A stretch of DNA of 64,000 bases from Chitinophaga sp. H8. GTDB lineage: Bacteria; Bacteroidota; Bacteroidia; Chitinophagales; Chitinophagaceae. Each line of letters opens with the position of its first letter. The stretch's first letter is position 1. Made by a program: the position numbers and the translations under genes. Below the pieces are notes generated by a model, which searched no databases, was not told where the DNA came from, and worked only from the letters and a program-made list of their open reading frames with translations. Shown here in pieces: positions 37,831-46,516 of the stretch. The stretch is from the NCBI RefSeq assembly GCF_040567655.1, contig NZ_JBEXAC010000004.1, forward strand, positions 166,579 through 230,578, in the 5' to 3' direction.

Positions 37831-38994
37831 TCAGGGCAATACAATTACCTTCCTTCCCTCTATCCTGAAATGATTGTAACCGCTGGCTTCCAGCAACTTC
37901 AACACACTAGACAAGTGAAGGTTTCTGGCAATTCCGCCACCGTATAGTTCAATGCTGGGAGTTACATCATACACAATATCCACATCATACCAGCGTGCTA
38001 CCTCTCTTAATATAGCGGGCAATGCCATATTATTAAATACGAACATGCCATTTTTCCAGGCGATGATCTTTTTTACATCCGCATCCTGTACACGAATAGT
38101 CCGGCTTTCATTATTTAACACCGCCTGCTGGCCCGGCTTTAATAATTGCAGCCCGGTACCCTCCTTCACCTGCACGACTCCTTCCAGCAGCGTAGTATTT
38201 ACGGTACCTTCATCCTTATAAGCCATTATATCGAAATGAGTACCCAATACCTGTACTTCCATTTCGTTTACCATTACTTTAAAGGGTTGTGCTGCATTGG
38301 GGGCTACTTCAAAATAACCTTGTCCCTCCAGTTCTACCCTTCTTTCTTTTCCTGTAAAAGCTGTAGGATACTTTAAAGAGGAAGAGGAATTCAGCCAGAC
38401 TTTCGTTCTATCCGGTAATGTAATCCTGAATTGCCCTCCTCTGGGTGTAGATAATTTATTGTATTGAATACCAGCAGCCGATTGCTGTGCGGCATACAAT
38501 AGCTGTCCGTTTTGCTGCTTGATATTGGTATTACCACGTGTGATCACCTGGTTGCCAGCACTATCCAATGTAACCGTAGAACCATCAGCCAGGGTTAATA
38601 TTGCTTTATTACTTCCGGGGGCTACGTCTGTTTTTAGTTGCCCTGCAATCGTTATCTCCCCGCGGGTCTTATTACGCTGTTCCAACCACCAAAAAGCAGT
38701 TCCAACCATTAAGAGCAACACCGCCGCTGCTGCTACCCTCCGGAAAGTAAACAGCGTTCTCCTCCTGGCGGGCTGCTGCTGGATAATACTTTCATATACA
38801 CTGTCGCGATCTATTTCCGGCAGCTCCTCTCCAGGCATCATATGCTGATAGGTATTTTCCATGAAACTATGCAACGTTTCATCATTGGCGGCTTCCGCGA
38901 TATAGGCGAATAACTCCTCCAGCTCCTCCCTGGAACAGGTTTTGCCCGTATAGCGCTGCAACAGATATGTTATTCTGGACGGATCCTGCGACAT
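37831..38994 (-). CDS. FecR-type anti-sigma factor
   Basis: A 387-residue inner-membrane protein. A cytoplasmic N-terminal domain of about 85 residues binds the sigma factor. One membrane segment follows (VAAAAVLLLMVGTAFWW). The periplasmic FecR domain shows TPRGGQFRITLPDRTKVWLN, and a C-terminal part (ALPAILREVARWYDVDI) resembles STN-like folds. It keeps the ECF sigma factor at 39115 inactive until SusC signals. It is 120 bp downstream of the sigma gene and 258 bp upstream of susC. Confidence 0.94.
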   Translation of the reverse strand: MSQDPSRITYLLQRYTGKTCSREELEELFAYIAEAANDETLHSFMENTYQHMMPGEELPEIDRDSVYESIIQQQPARRRTLFTFRRVAAAAVLLLMVGTAFWWLEQRNKTRGEITIAGQLKTDVAPGSNKAILTLADGSTVTLDSAGNQVITRGNTNIKQQNGQLLYAAQQSAAGIQYNKLSTPRGGQFRITLPDRTKVWLNSSSSLKYPTAFTGKERRVELEGQGYFEVAPNAAQPFKVMVNEMEVQVLGTHFDIMAYKDEGTVNTTLLEGVVQVKEGTGLQLLKPGQQAVLNNESRTIRVQDADVKKIIAWKNGMFVFNNMALPAILREVARWYDVDIVYDVTPSIELYGGGIARNLHLSSVLKLLEASGYNHFRIEGRKVIVLP

Positions 38995-39114
38995 AAATCA
39001 GATTTTGAACAGGCATATAAGCCCCCTATAATATAAAGACGGATGGGCAGGAAGAAAGGACCGTGAAAAAGTAATTTATTTTTAACGCCCTTGATAAGAA
39101 AGGGTTACAGGGTG

Positions 39115-39711
39115 CTAACGTAATAACAACGGCGCACAGGCCAACTGAAAAAATATTGCCAGCAGGGAGGAATGCCTGGCCAGGAAACACCGGATATGTT
39201 TTAAGGTTTCTACCAGCAGATTTTTCACCCTGCTTTTAGACAGCTGAAGTTGCTGCCCGATCTCGTCATGGCTTAAGCCCTGCTGACGACTAAGCCTGAA
39301 AACAATTTGCTTCTGTGGCGATAATTGCAGCAATGCCTTATTGATAAGTGCTTTACTTTCCCGGGCATCCAATTGCTGTTCCACCTCATCAGATATTTCC
39401 GAAATATTAGCCCATACCTGGTCTATCAACCTTTGCTGTAAAGCGATCTTACGGAGATGATCTACTGTTTTATTCCGGGCGATCATAAAGATGTAGTTTC
39501 CCACATGGTCTATATCAGGTAGTTGTTCCCGGCTGGTCCATAACCGTAGAAAGGTTTCCTGCATAATATCCTCGGCATCAATGGCCGAATGCGTTAAATG
39601 ATAAGCAAATGCCAGTATTTTTCCACTATGCCGGACATATAACTCCCTGAAGGCTTGCTCCTCTCCTCCTCTTAATGCTACTAGCAAATCATTATCAGTA
39701 ATTACAGGCAT
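39115..39711 (-). CDS. ECF sigma factor of the polysaccharide locus
   Basis: A 198-residue sigma-70 factor of the FecI/Bacteroidota ECF type. Region 2 reads HLTHSAIDAEDIMQETFLRLW, and region 4 has an HTH (GLSHDEIGQQLQLSKSRVKN). It ends with a short hydrophobic tail (LLAIFFQLACAPLLLR), often seen in this group. An in-frame Met at 39753 exists; 39711 (MPVITDNDLL) fits family starts better. It should transcribe the SusCD operon when FecR releases it. Confidence 0.93.
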   Translation of the reverse strand: MPVITDNDLLVALRGGEEQAFRELYVRHSGKILAFAYHLTHSAIDAEDIMQETFLRLWTSREQLPDIDHVGNYIFMIARNKTVDHLRKIALQQRLIDQVWANISEISDEVEQQLDARESKALINKALLQLSPQKQIVFRLSRQQGLSHDEIGQQLQLSKSRVKNLLVETLKHIRCFLARHSSLLAIFFQLACAPLLLR

Positions 39712-39873
39712 GCTTGGGAACCGGACATTTTGTTCATCGTCAATTTTAGGCAATTTATCGCGCTAAAAAAAGCAGAAACAGGAAAAGTGGCAAAATACAT
39801 CAGAAATAAGGATATCAGGCCTTTCACTATTTTAAAATACCTTTTTACTAAATTTATATCGATTTAAATACAC

Positions 39874-40392
39874 ATGGTCCAATATACTACCACCATTTTG
39901 CAGTTTGGCGAAAAAGGAGAAAAGACGGGATGGAGCTACATAGAAGTTCCCGCCGACCTTGCAGCTGAATTAAAACCAGGCTACAAACAATCCTTCCGGG
40001 TAAAAGGCAAGCTGGACAATTATGCTTTTGAAGGGGTTGCATTGCTGCCAATGGGTAACGGCAGCTTCATCATGCCGCTTAAAGCCACTATCCGGAAGAA
40101 AATAGGTAAAAATAAAGGCGCCATGCTGCAAGTCCGGTTAGCGGTAGATAATAATCCGGAGCCCGTATCCTCCCCTGAATTTATGGAGTGCCTGCATGAT
40201 GATCCCCAGGCATTGTCATTTTTTAATACCCTGCCTAAATCACATAGGAATTATTTTATGACGTGGATCGAAAGTGCTAAAACCGAGCCTACTAAAACCA
40301 AACGTATAGCACAGGCAATTAATGGCTTATCATTAAAACAAGGCTACGGGGAAATGATCCGTGCATTAAAAGCTAAAAAAGGGGAGGAATAG
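39874..40392 (+). CDS. DUF1905 + YdeI/OmpD-associated family protein
   Basis: A 172-residue cytosolic protein. The first 95 residues are a DUF1905 barrel (GWSYIEVPADLAAELKPG). The last 70 are a YdeI-like helical domain (LSFFNTLPKSHRNYFMTWIE). The family name mentions bacteriocin protection, but the mechanism is unknown. The AraC-type gene starts 9 bp later, so the two are probably co-transcribed. Confidence 0.85.
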   Translation: MVQYTTTILQFGEKGEKTGWSYIEVPADLAAELKPGYKQSFRVKGKLDNYAFEGVALLPMGNGSFIMPLKATIRKKIGKNKGAMLQVRLAVDNNPEPVSSPEFMECLHDDPQALSFFNTLPKSHRNYFMTWIESAKTEPTKTKRIAQAINGLSLKQGYGEMIRALKAKKGEE

Positions 40393-40401
40393 CTATTATC
40401 C

Positions 40402-41460
40402 ATGAACATTGGTCACCAAATATTATTTTTTATCAGCACTTTAGGGGCATTTAATGGTATTATACTCAGCTTATACCTGTTCCTGATTAAAAAAAGAAGG
40501 TCAACAGCTGTCATTTTCCTATATATCCTGCTACTCTCCCTCAGCATCAGGATAGGCAAATCTGTGTTTCTTTATTTTAATCCTTCCCTACCTAAAATAT
40601 ATCTGCAAATAGGCCTATCTGCCTGCTTTCTTATTGGTCCTTCTGTATACTATTTTTTCAGGTCGGCAATGACTAAGGCTACACATATACCCAATTCATG
40701 GAAATGGAGCTGGGGAATTCAGGCAGGTATTTTAATATTGGGCGGGATACTTGTCCCCTATCAAACGTACCCGGAAATCTGGAATAATATTATTGTATAC
40801 ATCATTTACGCACAGTGGCTGATATATCTGATTGCTACAGGGTTTTTACTTAAAAGCGTGCTGAAAACATTTTTCACAATGCCATCTACGCTAAATGATA
40901 CGGAAAAGTTCTGGGTAATGTTATTTCTGGGTAACAGTATTATTTACCTGGCATACCTTTTATCTTTTGCCAGTATAATTAATGGCATGTATATCAGCGG
41001 CCCTGTTTTATTTACACTGATGCTCTATCTGGCCATCTTTTTTAATCTATCCGGTACTAAATTCGAGGTTACGGAAACAGCTGTCAAAACAGAAAAAAGG
41101 AAGATAGCTGCGACAGATGCCGTAGTTTGGATAGAAAGGTTGGAAAATGCTATTCTGGGTAAAGCACTTTATAAGGATCCCAATCTTAAATTAAGTGATC
41201 TGGCAAAAGCTATAAATATCTCCGTACATCAGTTATCCCAACTACTAAATGACAACATTGGCAAGAGCTTTTCTACATATATTAATGAATACAGGATCCA
41301 TGAAGCCTGTAGGCTGATCAACACTAACGGACACCTTACCTTTGAAGCTATCGGGTATGAGGTAGGCTACAATTCCAAATCAACCTTCTACGCCGCTTTT
41401 CGAAAAATCAAAGCAACCACGCCCGCACTTTATAAAGAAAGTGCTGAAAACGCCCCTTAA
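40402..41460 (+). CDS. AraC-type regulator with membrane-embedded N-terminal half
   Basis: A 352-residue protein. Residues 1-215 hold about seven hydrophobic segments, as in membrane sensors of Bacteroidota. Residues 240-350 form an AraC DNA-binding domain with two helix-turn-helix units (LSDLAKAINISVHQLSQLL and FEAIGYEVGYNSKSTFYAAF). It should read a signal at the membrane and act on nearby promoters. Its probable target is the outer-membrane receptor 124 bp downstream; a perfect 24-bp palindrome lies between them. Confidence 0.88.
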   Translation: MNIGHQILFFISTLGAFNGIILSLYLFLIKKRRSTAVIFLYILLLSLSIRIGKSVFLYFNPSLPKIYLQIGLSACFLIGPSVYYFFRSAMTKATHIPNSWKWSWGIQAGILILGGILVPYQTYPEIWNNIIVYIIYAQWLIYLIATGFLLKSVLKTFFTMPSTLNDTEKFWVMLFLGNSIIYLAYLLSFASIINGMYISGPVLFTLMLYLAIFFNLSGTKFEVTETAVKTEKRKIAATDAVVWIERLENAILGKALYKDPNLKLSDLAKAINISVHQLSQLLNDNIGKSFSTYINEYRIHEACRLINTNGHLTFEAIGYEVGYNSKSTFYAAFRKIKATTPALYKESAENAP

Positions 41461-41496
41461 ACACCGAATTGAAAATCAATCTGTTACATTTCATTC

Positions 41497-41520
41497 AGTA
41501 CGGATTTATAAATCCGTACT
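41497..41520. promoter_or_regulatory. Perfect 24-bp palindrome between regulator and receptor genes
   Basis: AGTACGGATTTA and TAAATCCGTACT are exact reverse complements with no spacer. The site lies 37 nt after the regulator's stop and 64 nt before the receptor's ATG. No T-run follows on the plus strand (CCTGATTTCC), so it is more likely an operator for a dimeric protein than a terminator. Confidence 0.55.
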
Positions 41521-41583
41521 CCTGATTTCCGGAAGTAAAACCCCTGTTGGCTATTCCCTTTTTAGGTTTGCGGAAAACGTCTG

Positions 41584-43974
41584 ATGATGACAGCACTTTT
41601 CCGGATACTTATCCTGTTGACGATAACCCATTTCTCCGTGCACGCCCAAGTCACCCTCAAAGGAAAGGCGGTTGATGATAAAACCGGCGAGCGCATAGGG
41701 TTCGCTACCGTAAGCCTGTTTTCGATGAAAGATTCCGGTCTCGTCAAAGGACAGATTGCTGATTCAACCGGTACTTTTATCTTGCAAGGTATTCTTCCCG
41801 GAAAATTTATACTACAGCTATCATCCTATGGCTATGGAAAATTATACCGGGAGCTATTGCTGGACAGTATGGCTAATCGCCTCATAGACCTGGGAGATTT
41901 ACGGATGCCGGCAGTTTTTAGTCAACTGAACGAAGTGGTTGTTACCGGAGCAAGGCCTGCTATTGAACGTCTTTCTGATAAGCTCATTCTGAACGTTTCC
42001 GGGAATCCATTCTTTACCACAGCCACAAATACAATTGACATCCTGAAAAAGGCTCCTGGTCTGGAAGTAAGTGGAGATGGCACTATTTTAATGTCGGGCA
42101 GAATTACCCCAGGCGTATTTATTGATGGAAAACCAGTGTCGATGAGTGCAGAAGAGCTGCAAAACTACCTGAACAGCCTTTCTCCTGATATGATAGCCTC
42201 CATTGAAGTGATTAACAATCCTTCTTCCAGATATGATGGCGAATACAAGGGTATCATCGACATCAAACTGAAACGGGATATGACATTAGGTTGGAAAGGA
42301 AATGCCAGCATCAACCTTCAGCAGAATGCCTATACTCTTGCTGACAATAATCTCCTATTGACCTACAAAACAAAGCAACTAACTTATACCGCCCGCCTGA
42401 GTTACCGAACCGGTAAGGGCATCTATGATTACGAAGCATTGCAACATCTGGCAAACACGAATATCATGGCCACTAATACCAGGAGAGTTACAGGTAATAA
42501 CAATTTTAACTATCAATTAGGGGCAGATTATAATTTTAAGAAAGGGCAACATCTTGGGGTGGTATTGAGGGCCTTCCGGTCAAACCGTGAAATTAATGCC
42601 TTCAATACATTACATACTACAGATTCTGCTGCCCAAAAGCTGATTTTTCATACCAATAGTTTAAATAGTTCTGCACCTACCCAATATAATTACGCTGCCG
42701 ACCTTAATTACGCAACCGTCATCGGTAAAACCCAAATGGAGATACTGGGTACAATTGTTAAAATAAAAAACAGGCAAAATGAGGATATACAAAACCGCGA
42801 TAATAATCAGTTGCTCGACTATTGGAAAACCATCTTAAAGAACGACATTTTTATCCGCTCCGGACAAATAGATCTTTCCCATAGCATAAATAAAACCAGA
42901 CTGCTTGCAGGTGCCAAATTTTCTTTTACTACTACTAAGAATGATATCCATTATGATACACTGGATAAGAAAGATGCTTTTATAACCGACAGCAGCCGTA
43001 CCAATAACTTTCACTATAATGAATACATTAGCGCTGCTTATATTTCTTATGAAAGAACCGGCACTAAATGGGGGTATTCGTTAAGCTTGCGGGCAGAACA
43101 TACACATAGTAAGGCTAATGCTATCACACAAAGCGAAGTGATAATAAGGGATTATTTAACATGGCTCCCCAGCTTTAATCTTAATTATCGCATCAATTCT
43201 AACAGACAGGTCAATCTATCCTTTAGCCGTCGTATGACACGACCTAATTTTGTCCAGCTAAATCCTTTCCGGTCTTACAATAGCCCGCTCAATTATTACG
43301 CAGGCAACCCCTATCTCCAGCCCTCCAAAACCAGTATGCTAAGTATTGCTTACACACAGCAGGCATTCAACATCTCTTTACAACTGGGCAGGGAATCGGA
43401 CCCTATGACACGATACCCGGAGTATGACAGTGTTACCAATATCCTGGAATACCTGGGAAGAAATCTACCTTACAACGACTTTGCCAGTATTGAAATCAGT
43501 TTTCCGGTTACTGTAAATAAATGGTGGAAGATGAGTCATAATATCAGGGGAAATTATAAAAAAGAGCCTACGCCTTATCATAATATCACATATACCATTC
43601 CTATATATAATTATACCATTTCCGGCAGTCAGGTTTTTACATTACCTCAGGGAATGACTTTCGATATATCCTATTATTATCGTTCCATCAATGGTAACGG
43701 TCTTTATATAATAAAGCCTGAAAAAAATGTTGACCTGGGCTGGCAAAAAAGCTGGATGAAAGGAAGGATAAACACCAAAGTAAATTACTACGATATATTT
43801 AACACCTACCGAATAGCATTAATTTTCCGGGAGAAACAACTTATCAACAATCAATTATCCCATTGGTTTGGTAACAGAAAACTTGGTTTGACGCTCAGCT
43901 ACAACTTTGGCCAATCAACATATAAAGCGAAACAGGCTGGTAAAAATGAAGAAGAAAGCAGAGCGGGGATGTAA
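41584..43974 (+). CDS. TonB-dependent-receptor-like outer-membrane protein (OMP_b-brl_3 type)
   Basis: A 796-residue outer-membrane protein with signal peptide (ILILLTITHFSVHAQ). Residues 23-105 form a carboxypeptidase-regulatory-like domain (TLKGKAVDDKTGERIGFATV), then a plug (VVTGARPAIERLSDKLILNV... INNPSSRYDGEYKGIIDIKL), then a beta-barrel of about 550 residues. This subgroup lacks the SusC signature and a SusD partner; its cargo is unknown. It follows the membrane AraC regulator, its probable controller. The first two codons are both ATG, so the start may be 41584 or 41587. Confidence 0.9.
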   Translation: MMTALFRILILLTITHFSVHAQVTLKGKAVDDKTGERIGFATVSLFSMKDSGLVKGQIADSTGTFILQGILPGKFILQLSSYGYGKLYRELLLDSMANRLIDLGDLRMPAVFSQLNEVVVTGARPAIERLSDKLILNVSGNPFFTTATNTIDILKKAPGLEVSGDGTILMSGRITPGVFIDGKPVSMSAEELQNYLNSLSPDMIASIEVINNPSSRYDGEYKGIIDIKLKRDMTLGWKGNASINLQQNAYTLADNNLLLTYKTKQLTYTARLSYRTGKGIYDYEALQHLANTNIMATNTRRVTGNNNFNYQLGADYNFKKGQHLGVVLRAFRSNREINAFNTLHTTDSAAQKLIFHTNSLNSSAPTQYNYAADLNYATVIGKTQMEILGTIVKIKNRQNEDIQNRDNNQLLDYWKTILKNDIFIRSGQIDLSHSINKTRLLAGAKFSFTTTKNDIHYDTLDKKDAFITDSSRTNNFHYNEYISAAYISYERTGTKWGYSLSLRAEHTHSKANAITQSEVIIRDYLTWLPSFNLNYRINSNRQVNLSFSRRMTRPNFVQLNPFRSYNSPLNYYAGNPYLQPSKTSMLSIAYTQQAFNISLQLGRESDPMTRYPEYDSVTNILEYLGRNLPYNDFASIEISFPVTVNKWWKMSHNIRGNYKKEPTPYHNITYTIPIYNYTISGSQVFTLPQGMTFDISYYYRSINGNGLYIIKPEKNVDLGWQKSWMKGRINTKVNYYDIFNTYRIALIFREKQLINNQLSHWFGNRKLGLTLSYNFGQSTYKAKQAGKNEEESRAGM

Positions 43975-43980
43975 GGCCTG

Positions 43981-44313
43981 TTATAATACAATATTTGGTT
44001 GTCCTCCTTCCGCCTCCTTTCCTTGTTCAATAGCAACAAGCTTTTCATCCTGAAACAGTAATCTATTTTCTATCAGCCGATGCCTTGCACCTGTCCATAT
44101 TTCTTCCTTATAGTATAATGTTTCTTTTAGCTTTCCTGTTTCATTTTTTGAAACAGCATTTTTATAAGGTGAGCCTAATAATGCAACCACTTCCTTTTTA
44201 GTCATACCCAGCTGGATGTTTTTCCTGACTACTTTACTCACTCTTTGAACAGAGCAGGAAATAACAACGGAAAGTACAATAATCAGATAGCCTATTCTCT
44301 TTAGTAGTGCCAT
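43981..44313 (-). CDS. Small lipoprotein with SmpA/BamE-like motif
   Basis: A 110-residue lipoprotein (Cys20, VVISCSV). The segment IQLGMTKKEVVALLGSPYKN matches the helix-loop of the SmpA/OmlA (BamE) fold, where a small lipoprotein supports barrel assembly or binds peptidoglycan. The rest (YYKEEIWTGARHRLIENRLLFQDEKLVAIE) gives the expected strands. It converges on the receptor gene with a 6-bp gap. A role in the BAM complex should not be assumed. Confidence 0.7.
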   Translation of the reverse strand: MALLKRIGYLIIVLSVVISCSVQRVSKVVRKNIQLGMTKKEVVALLGSPYKNAVSKNETGKLKETLYYKEEIWTGARHRLIENRLLFQDEKLVAIEQGKEAEGGQPNIVL

Positions 44314-44503
44314 AGCTTTAGCATTTAAACGGTTTGGTTTTATATTGATGCAGTGGTCAAGATTAGTTTGTCATTATCAAGTAATGATTGCCGATTATAA
44401 CAATACTTCTCCAGCTGTTGTAATTTACAAAGTTTAAAATAATGAATGATAATGCTGCAAAAAAATAAACTGTTGCTTTCAACAGGTCTCTGCATTTATA
44501 GAA

Positions 44504-44548
44504 AACTGAAAGGCACCAGAACTGTTAGTTTGCTGATGCCTTTCGGTT
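44504..44548 (-). terminator. Terminator-like hairpin after the beta-helix gene
   Basis: AACTGAAAGGCACCAG pairs with CTGATGCCTTTCGGTT, with one mismatch and one G-T pair, about 24 nt after the stop at 44572. No strong T-run follows, so confidence is moderate. Confidence 0.5.
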
Positions 44549-44571
44549 GAATTGATGATATTGAATATAGG

Positions 44572-46167
44572 TTAATAAAGTTCAAACGCTCCTATTTCGA
44601 TGATCCCGTTATAGCGGGGTTGTAAATCAATATCTGTAGTACCAGCAGCGGTACCATGAACATTTGTCCCAGCGTTCTTAGCCGGTGAAGTGCTTTGCAA
44701 GCGAAGATTCAGTGTAGATGGTACTGTACTTACAAACAGGGGATTGGCATACAAACCGTTGGTATCCCCTCCGCTTCCACCTTTCCAGGCAGCAAAAGAA
44801 TTGAGCTGTACTCCATTCCAGAACCATCTTGTTGCAGCTCCCGTTGTATAATACAGATTGTAGTCAATTCCGTTAAAAGAACCGGTAGCATCATGTTTCC
44901 GGATGAAGGTATTTCTGTCGGGGCGGGGATGAATAATATTGTTGTGGATTTCGTTATAGGTGCAGTTGGCATTCAGCCGGATCTCTCCTACTTCCTCATT
45001 ATCATAACCTAGTTCCGTCGCATTGTGATAGAGTGTATTATTCAATACCAGGCAACCGGTAGTACCTCCACCGGTGTAACCAGCATAACTACCCATGTAG
45101 ATACCTTCTGCCCGGTTGTTACGGATTACATTATTCCTCACGATACAATCAGCAGTAGGGAAACTGTTGTTCTCACTCACCAGTCCTATCCCCCGGTCAC
45201 TTTCGCTGATGTAGTTTCTTTCTACAATAATATTTCTCGCCCCATCCACATAGATACCAATAGTACCCGGATGATTTTGCAATGTAGGTACCGGTCCGGT
45301 ACGACCATCAATATTCCAGATATAGTTTCCTGCTATCAGGCCATTCCTGGCATAATTGAATGCGGGGTTCGGATTACCGGCATAACCGCCTGCTGCGCAT
45401 ATCGCAATGTTCTCCCCGTTATAGATCCGGTTATTAGTGATGGTGAAACCTGACACGTATCCATTGATGGTCAGGTTTTCGCTGGTACCGGTGTTGTTAT
45501 CATAGATGTCATTGTTATGCACCAGCACATCTGTAATTGGACTGGTACCATTACCGATGATGTGGATACCATGCGCCTCACGGCCACTTGCCGGGCTATT
45601 GTTATTTTCGATGTTATGCACTTTATTATTGCGAATGATTACATTATTGGAAGTGCCATTCACAAGTATACCATCGGGCATATTCCAGGATGTGGCCGTT
45701 TTCAGATCTGCAACCTCAAATCCATCCACTACTACCCATCCAATATTACTGATACGTACCAACGCCTCGTTACCACCTACCGGAAGTGAAGCTCCGCTGA
45801 TAATCGGCTGCTCTCCCGTATATGCCTTTAAGGTAATGTAGGCACCTGAAGATCCGGAGTTGGGGAAGACTACCTTTTCCACATAAGTGCCTTGTCGTAC
45901 GATCACGCTATCTCCTGGCGCCGTCAGTGACAAGGCGTAATTGATCGTTCGTAGCGGACTTCCGATAGTACCAGTGTTACTGTCACTACCAGTTGTAGAT
46001 ACATAAAGCGATTGTGGAATACCCGCAAGCCCAGCAACTTTTTGCTGATTTTTTTCTTGGTTAGGGCTTACATCAGGTTGCATTGTTTTCATACAGGCAA
46101 CGTGGAGACATACTGCGGCCAGGCAGCCAAGCACCCGTGATCCGGGTACTAAGAACAAGTTTTTCAT
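44572..46167 (-). CDS. Right-handed beta-helix repeat lipoprotein
   Basis: A 531-residue lipoprotein (Cys25, LHVACMK). It opens with the DUF1565-like line LYVSTTGSDSNTGTIGSPLRTI, then about 15 PbH1 coils rich in Asn (NVIIRNNKVHNIENNNSPASG, VERNYISESDRGIGL). It ends with IDLQPRYNGIIEIGAFELY, a common end of this group. Such proteins are polysaccharide lyases, epimerases or surface binders. No catalytic triad can be assigned with confidence. It is monocistronic. Confidence 0.85.
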   Translation of the reverse strand: MKNLFLVPGSRVLGCLAAVCLHVACMKTMQPDVSPNQEKNQQKVAGLAGIPQSLYVSTTGSDSNTGTIGSPLRTINYALSLTAPGDSVIVRQGTYVEKVVFPNSGSSGAYITLKAYTGEQPIISGASLPVGGNEALVRISNIGWVVVDGFEVADLKTATSWNMPDGILVNGTSNNVIIRNNKVHNIENNNSPASGREAHGIHIIGNGTSPITDVLVHNNDIYDNNTGTSENLTINGYVSGFTITNNRIYNGENIAICAAGGYAGNPNPAFNYARNGLIAGNYIWNIDGRTGPVPTLQNHPGTIGIYVDGARNIIVERNYISESDRGIGLVSENNSFPTADCIVRNNVIRNNRAEGIYMGSYAGYTGGGTTGCLVLNNTLYHNATELGYDNEEVGEIRLNANCTYNEIHNNIIHPRPDRNTFIRKHDATGSFNGIDYNLYYTTGAATRWFWNGVQLNSFAAWKGGSGGDTNGLYANPLFVSTVPSTLNLRLQSTSPAKNAGTNVHGTAAGTTDIDLQPRYNGIIEIGAFELY

Positions 46168-46516
46168 AACGATTAACTTTTAGTTGAATAAATGGATTAC
46201 AGAAAATGCCGATAATGATGAGCTGAATCTATCAGGGTTATTATGTCAGCGAATTTCTTCTGACCAGGCTACACTTAAAAACGGATCTGAAATGATTCAG
46301 GTTATAAAAAGGTGGGATGAGCAAAGTGAAAGTACATAAAAAAAACTATTTTTCCATTACCCCCTTTTTTATATCTGCTGTCTCTTTATATTGGGATGAG
46401 CACCTTTTATTCTTAACTAAAAATTGGGTTATGAAATAGAAAATTGAATTTTTCTTAAGGAGTATTTAATGTTGGATTATTCCTGGCTGTTAATAGCCGG
46501 GCGGTGTTATCGTATT
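46168..46516. other. AT-rich spacer at the left edge of an accessory region
   Basis: 349 bp with no convincing gene, hairpin terminator or repeat. Base composition shifts to AT-rich from about 46330. No copy of the mnmE 3' end sequence was found here by eye. Confidence 0.5.

Noticed and set aside
41563..41570. TAGGTTTG, an exact -7 promoter motif
   Set aside because: It ends 13 nt before the receptor ATG and has no -33 partner at 19 nt; a start of transcription there would leave almost no leader.
46168..46516. Search for a left-end copy of the mnmE 3' attachment-like sequence
   Set aside because: No copy of the 18 bp was found by eye in 44-53 kb, so an intact island with two direct repeats is not supported.
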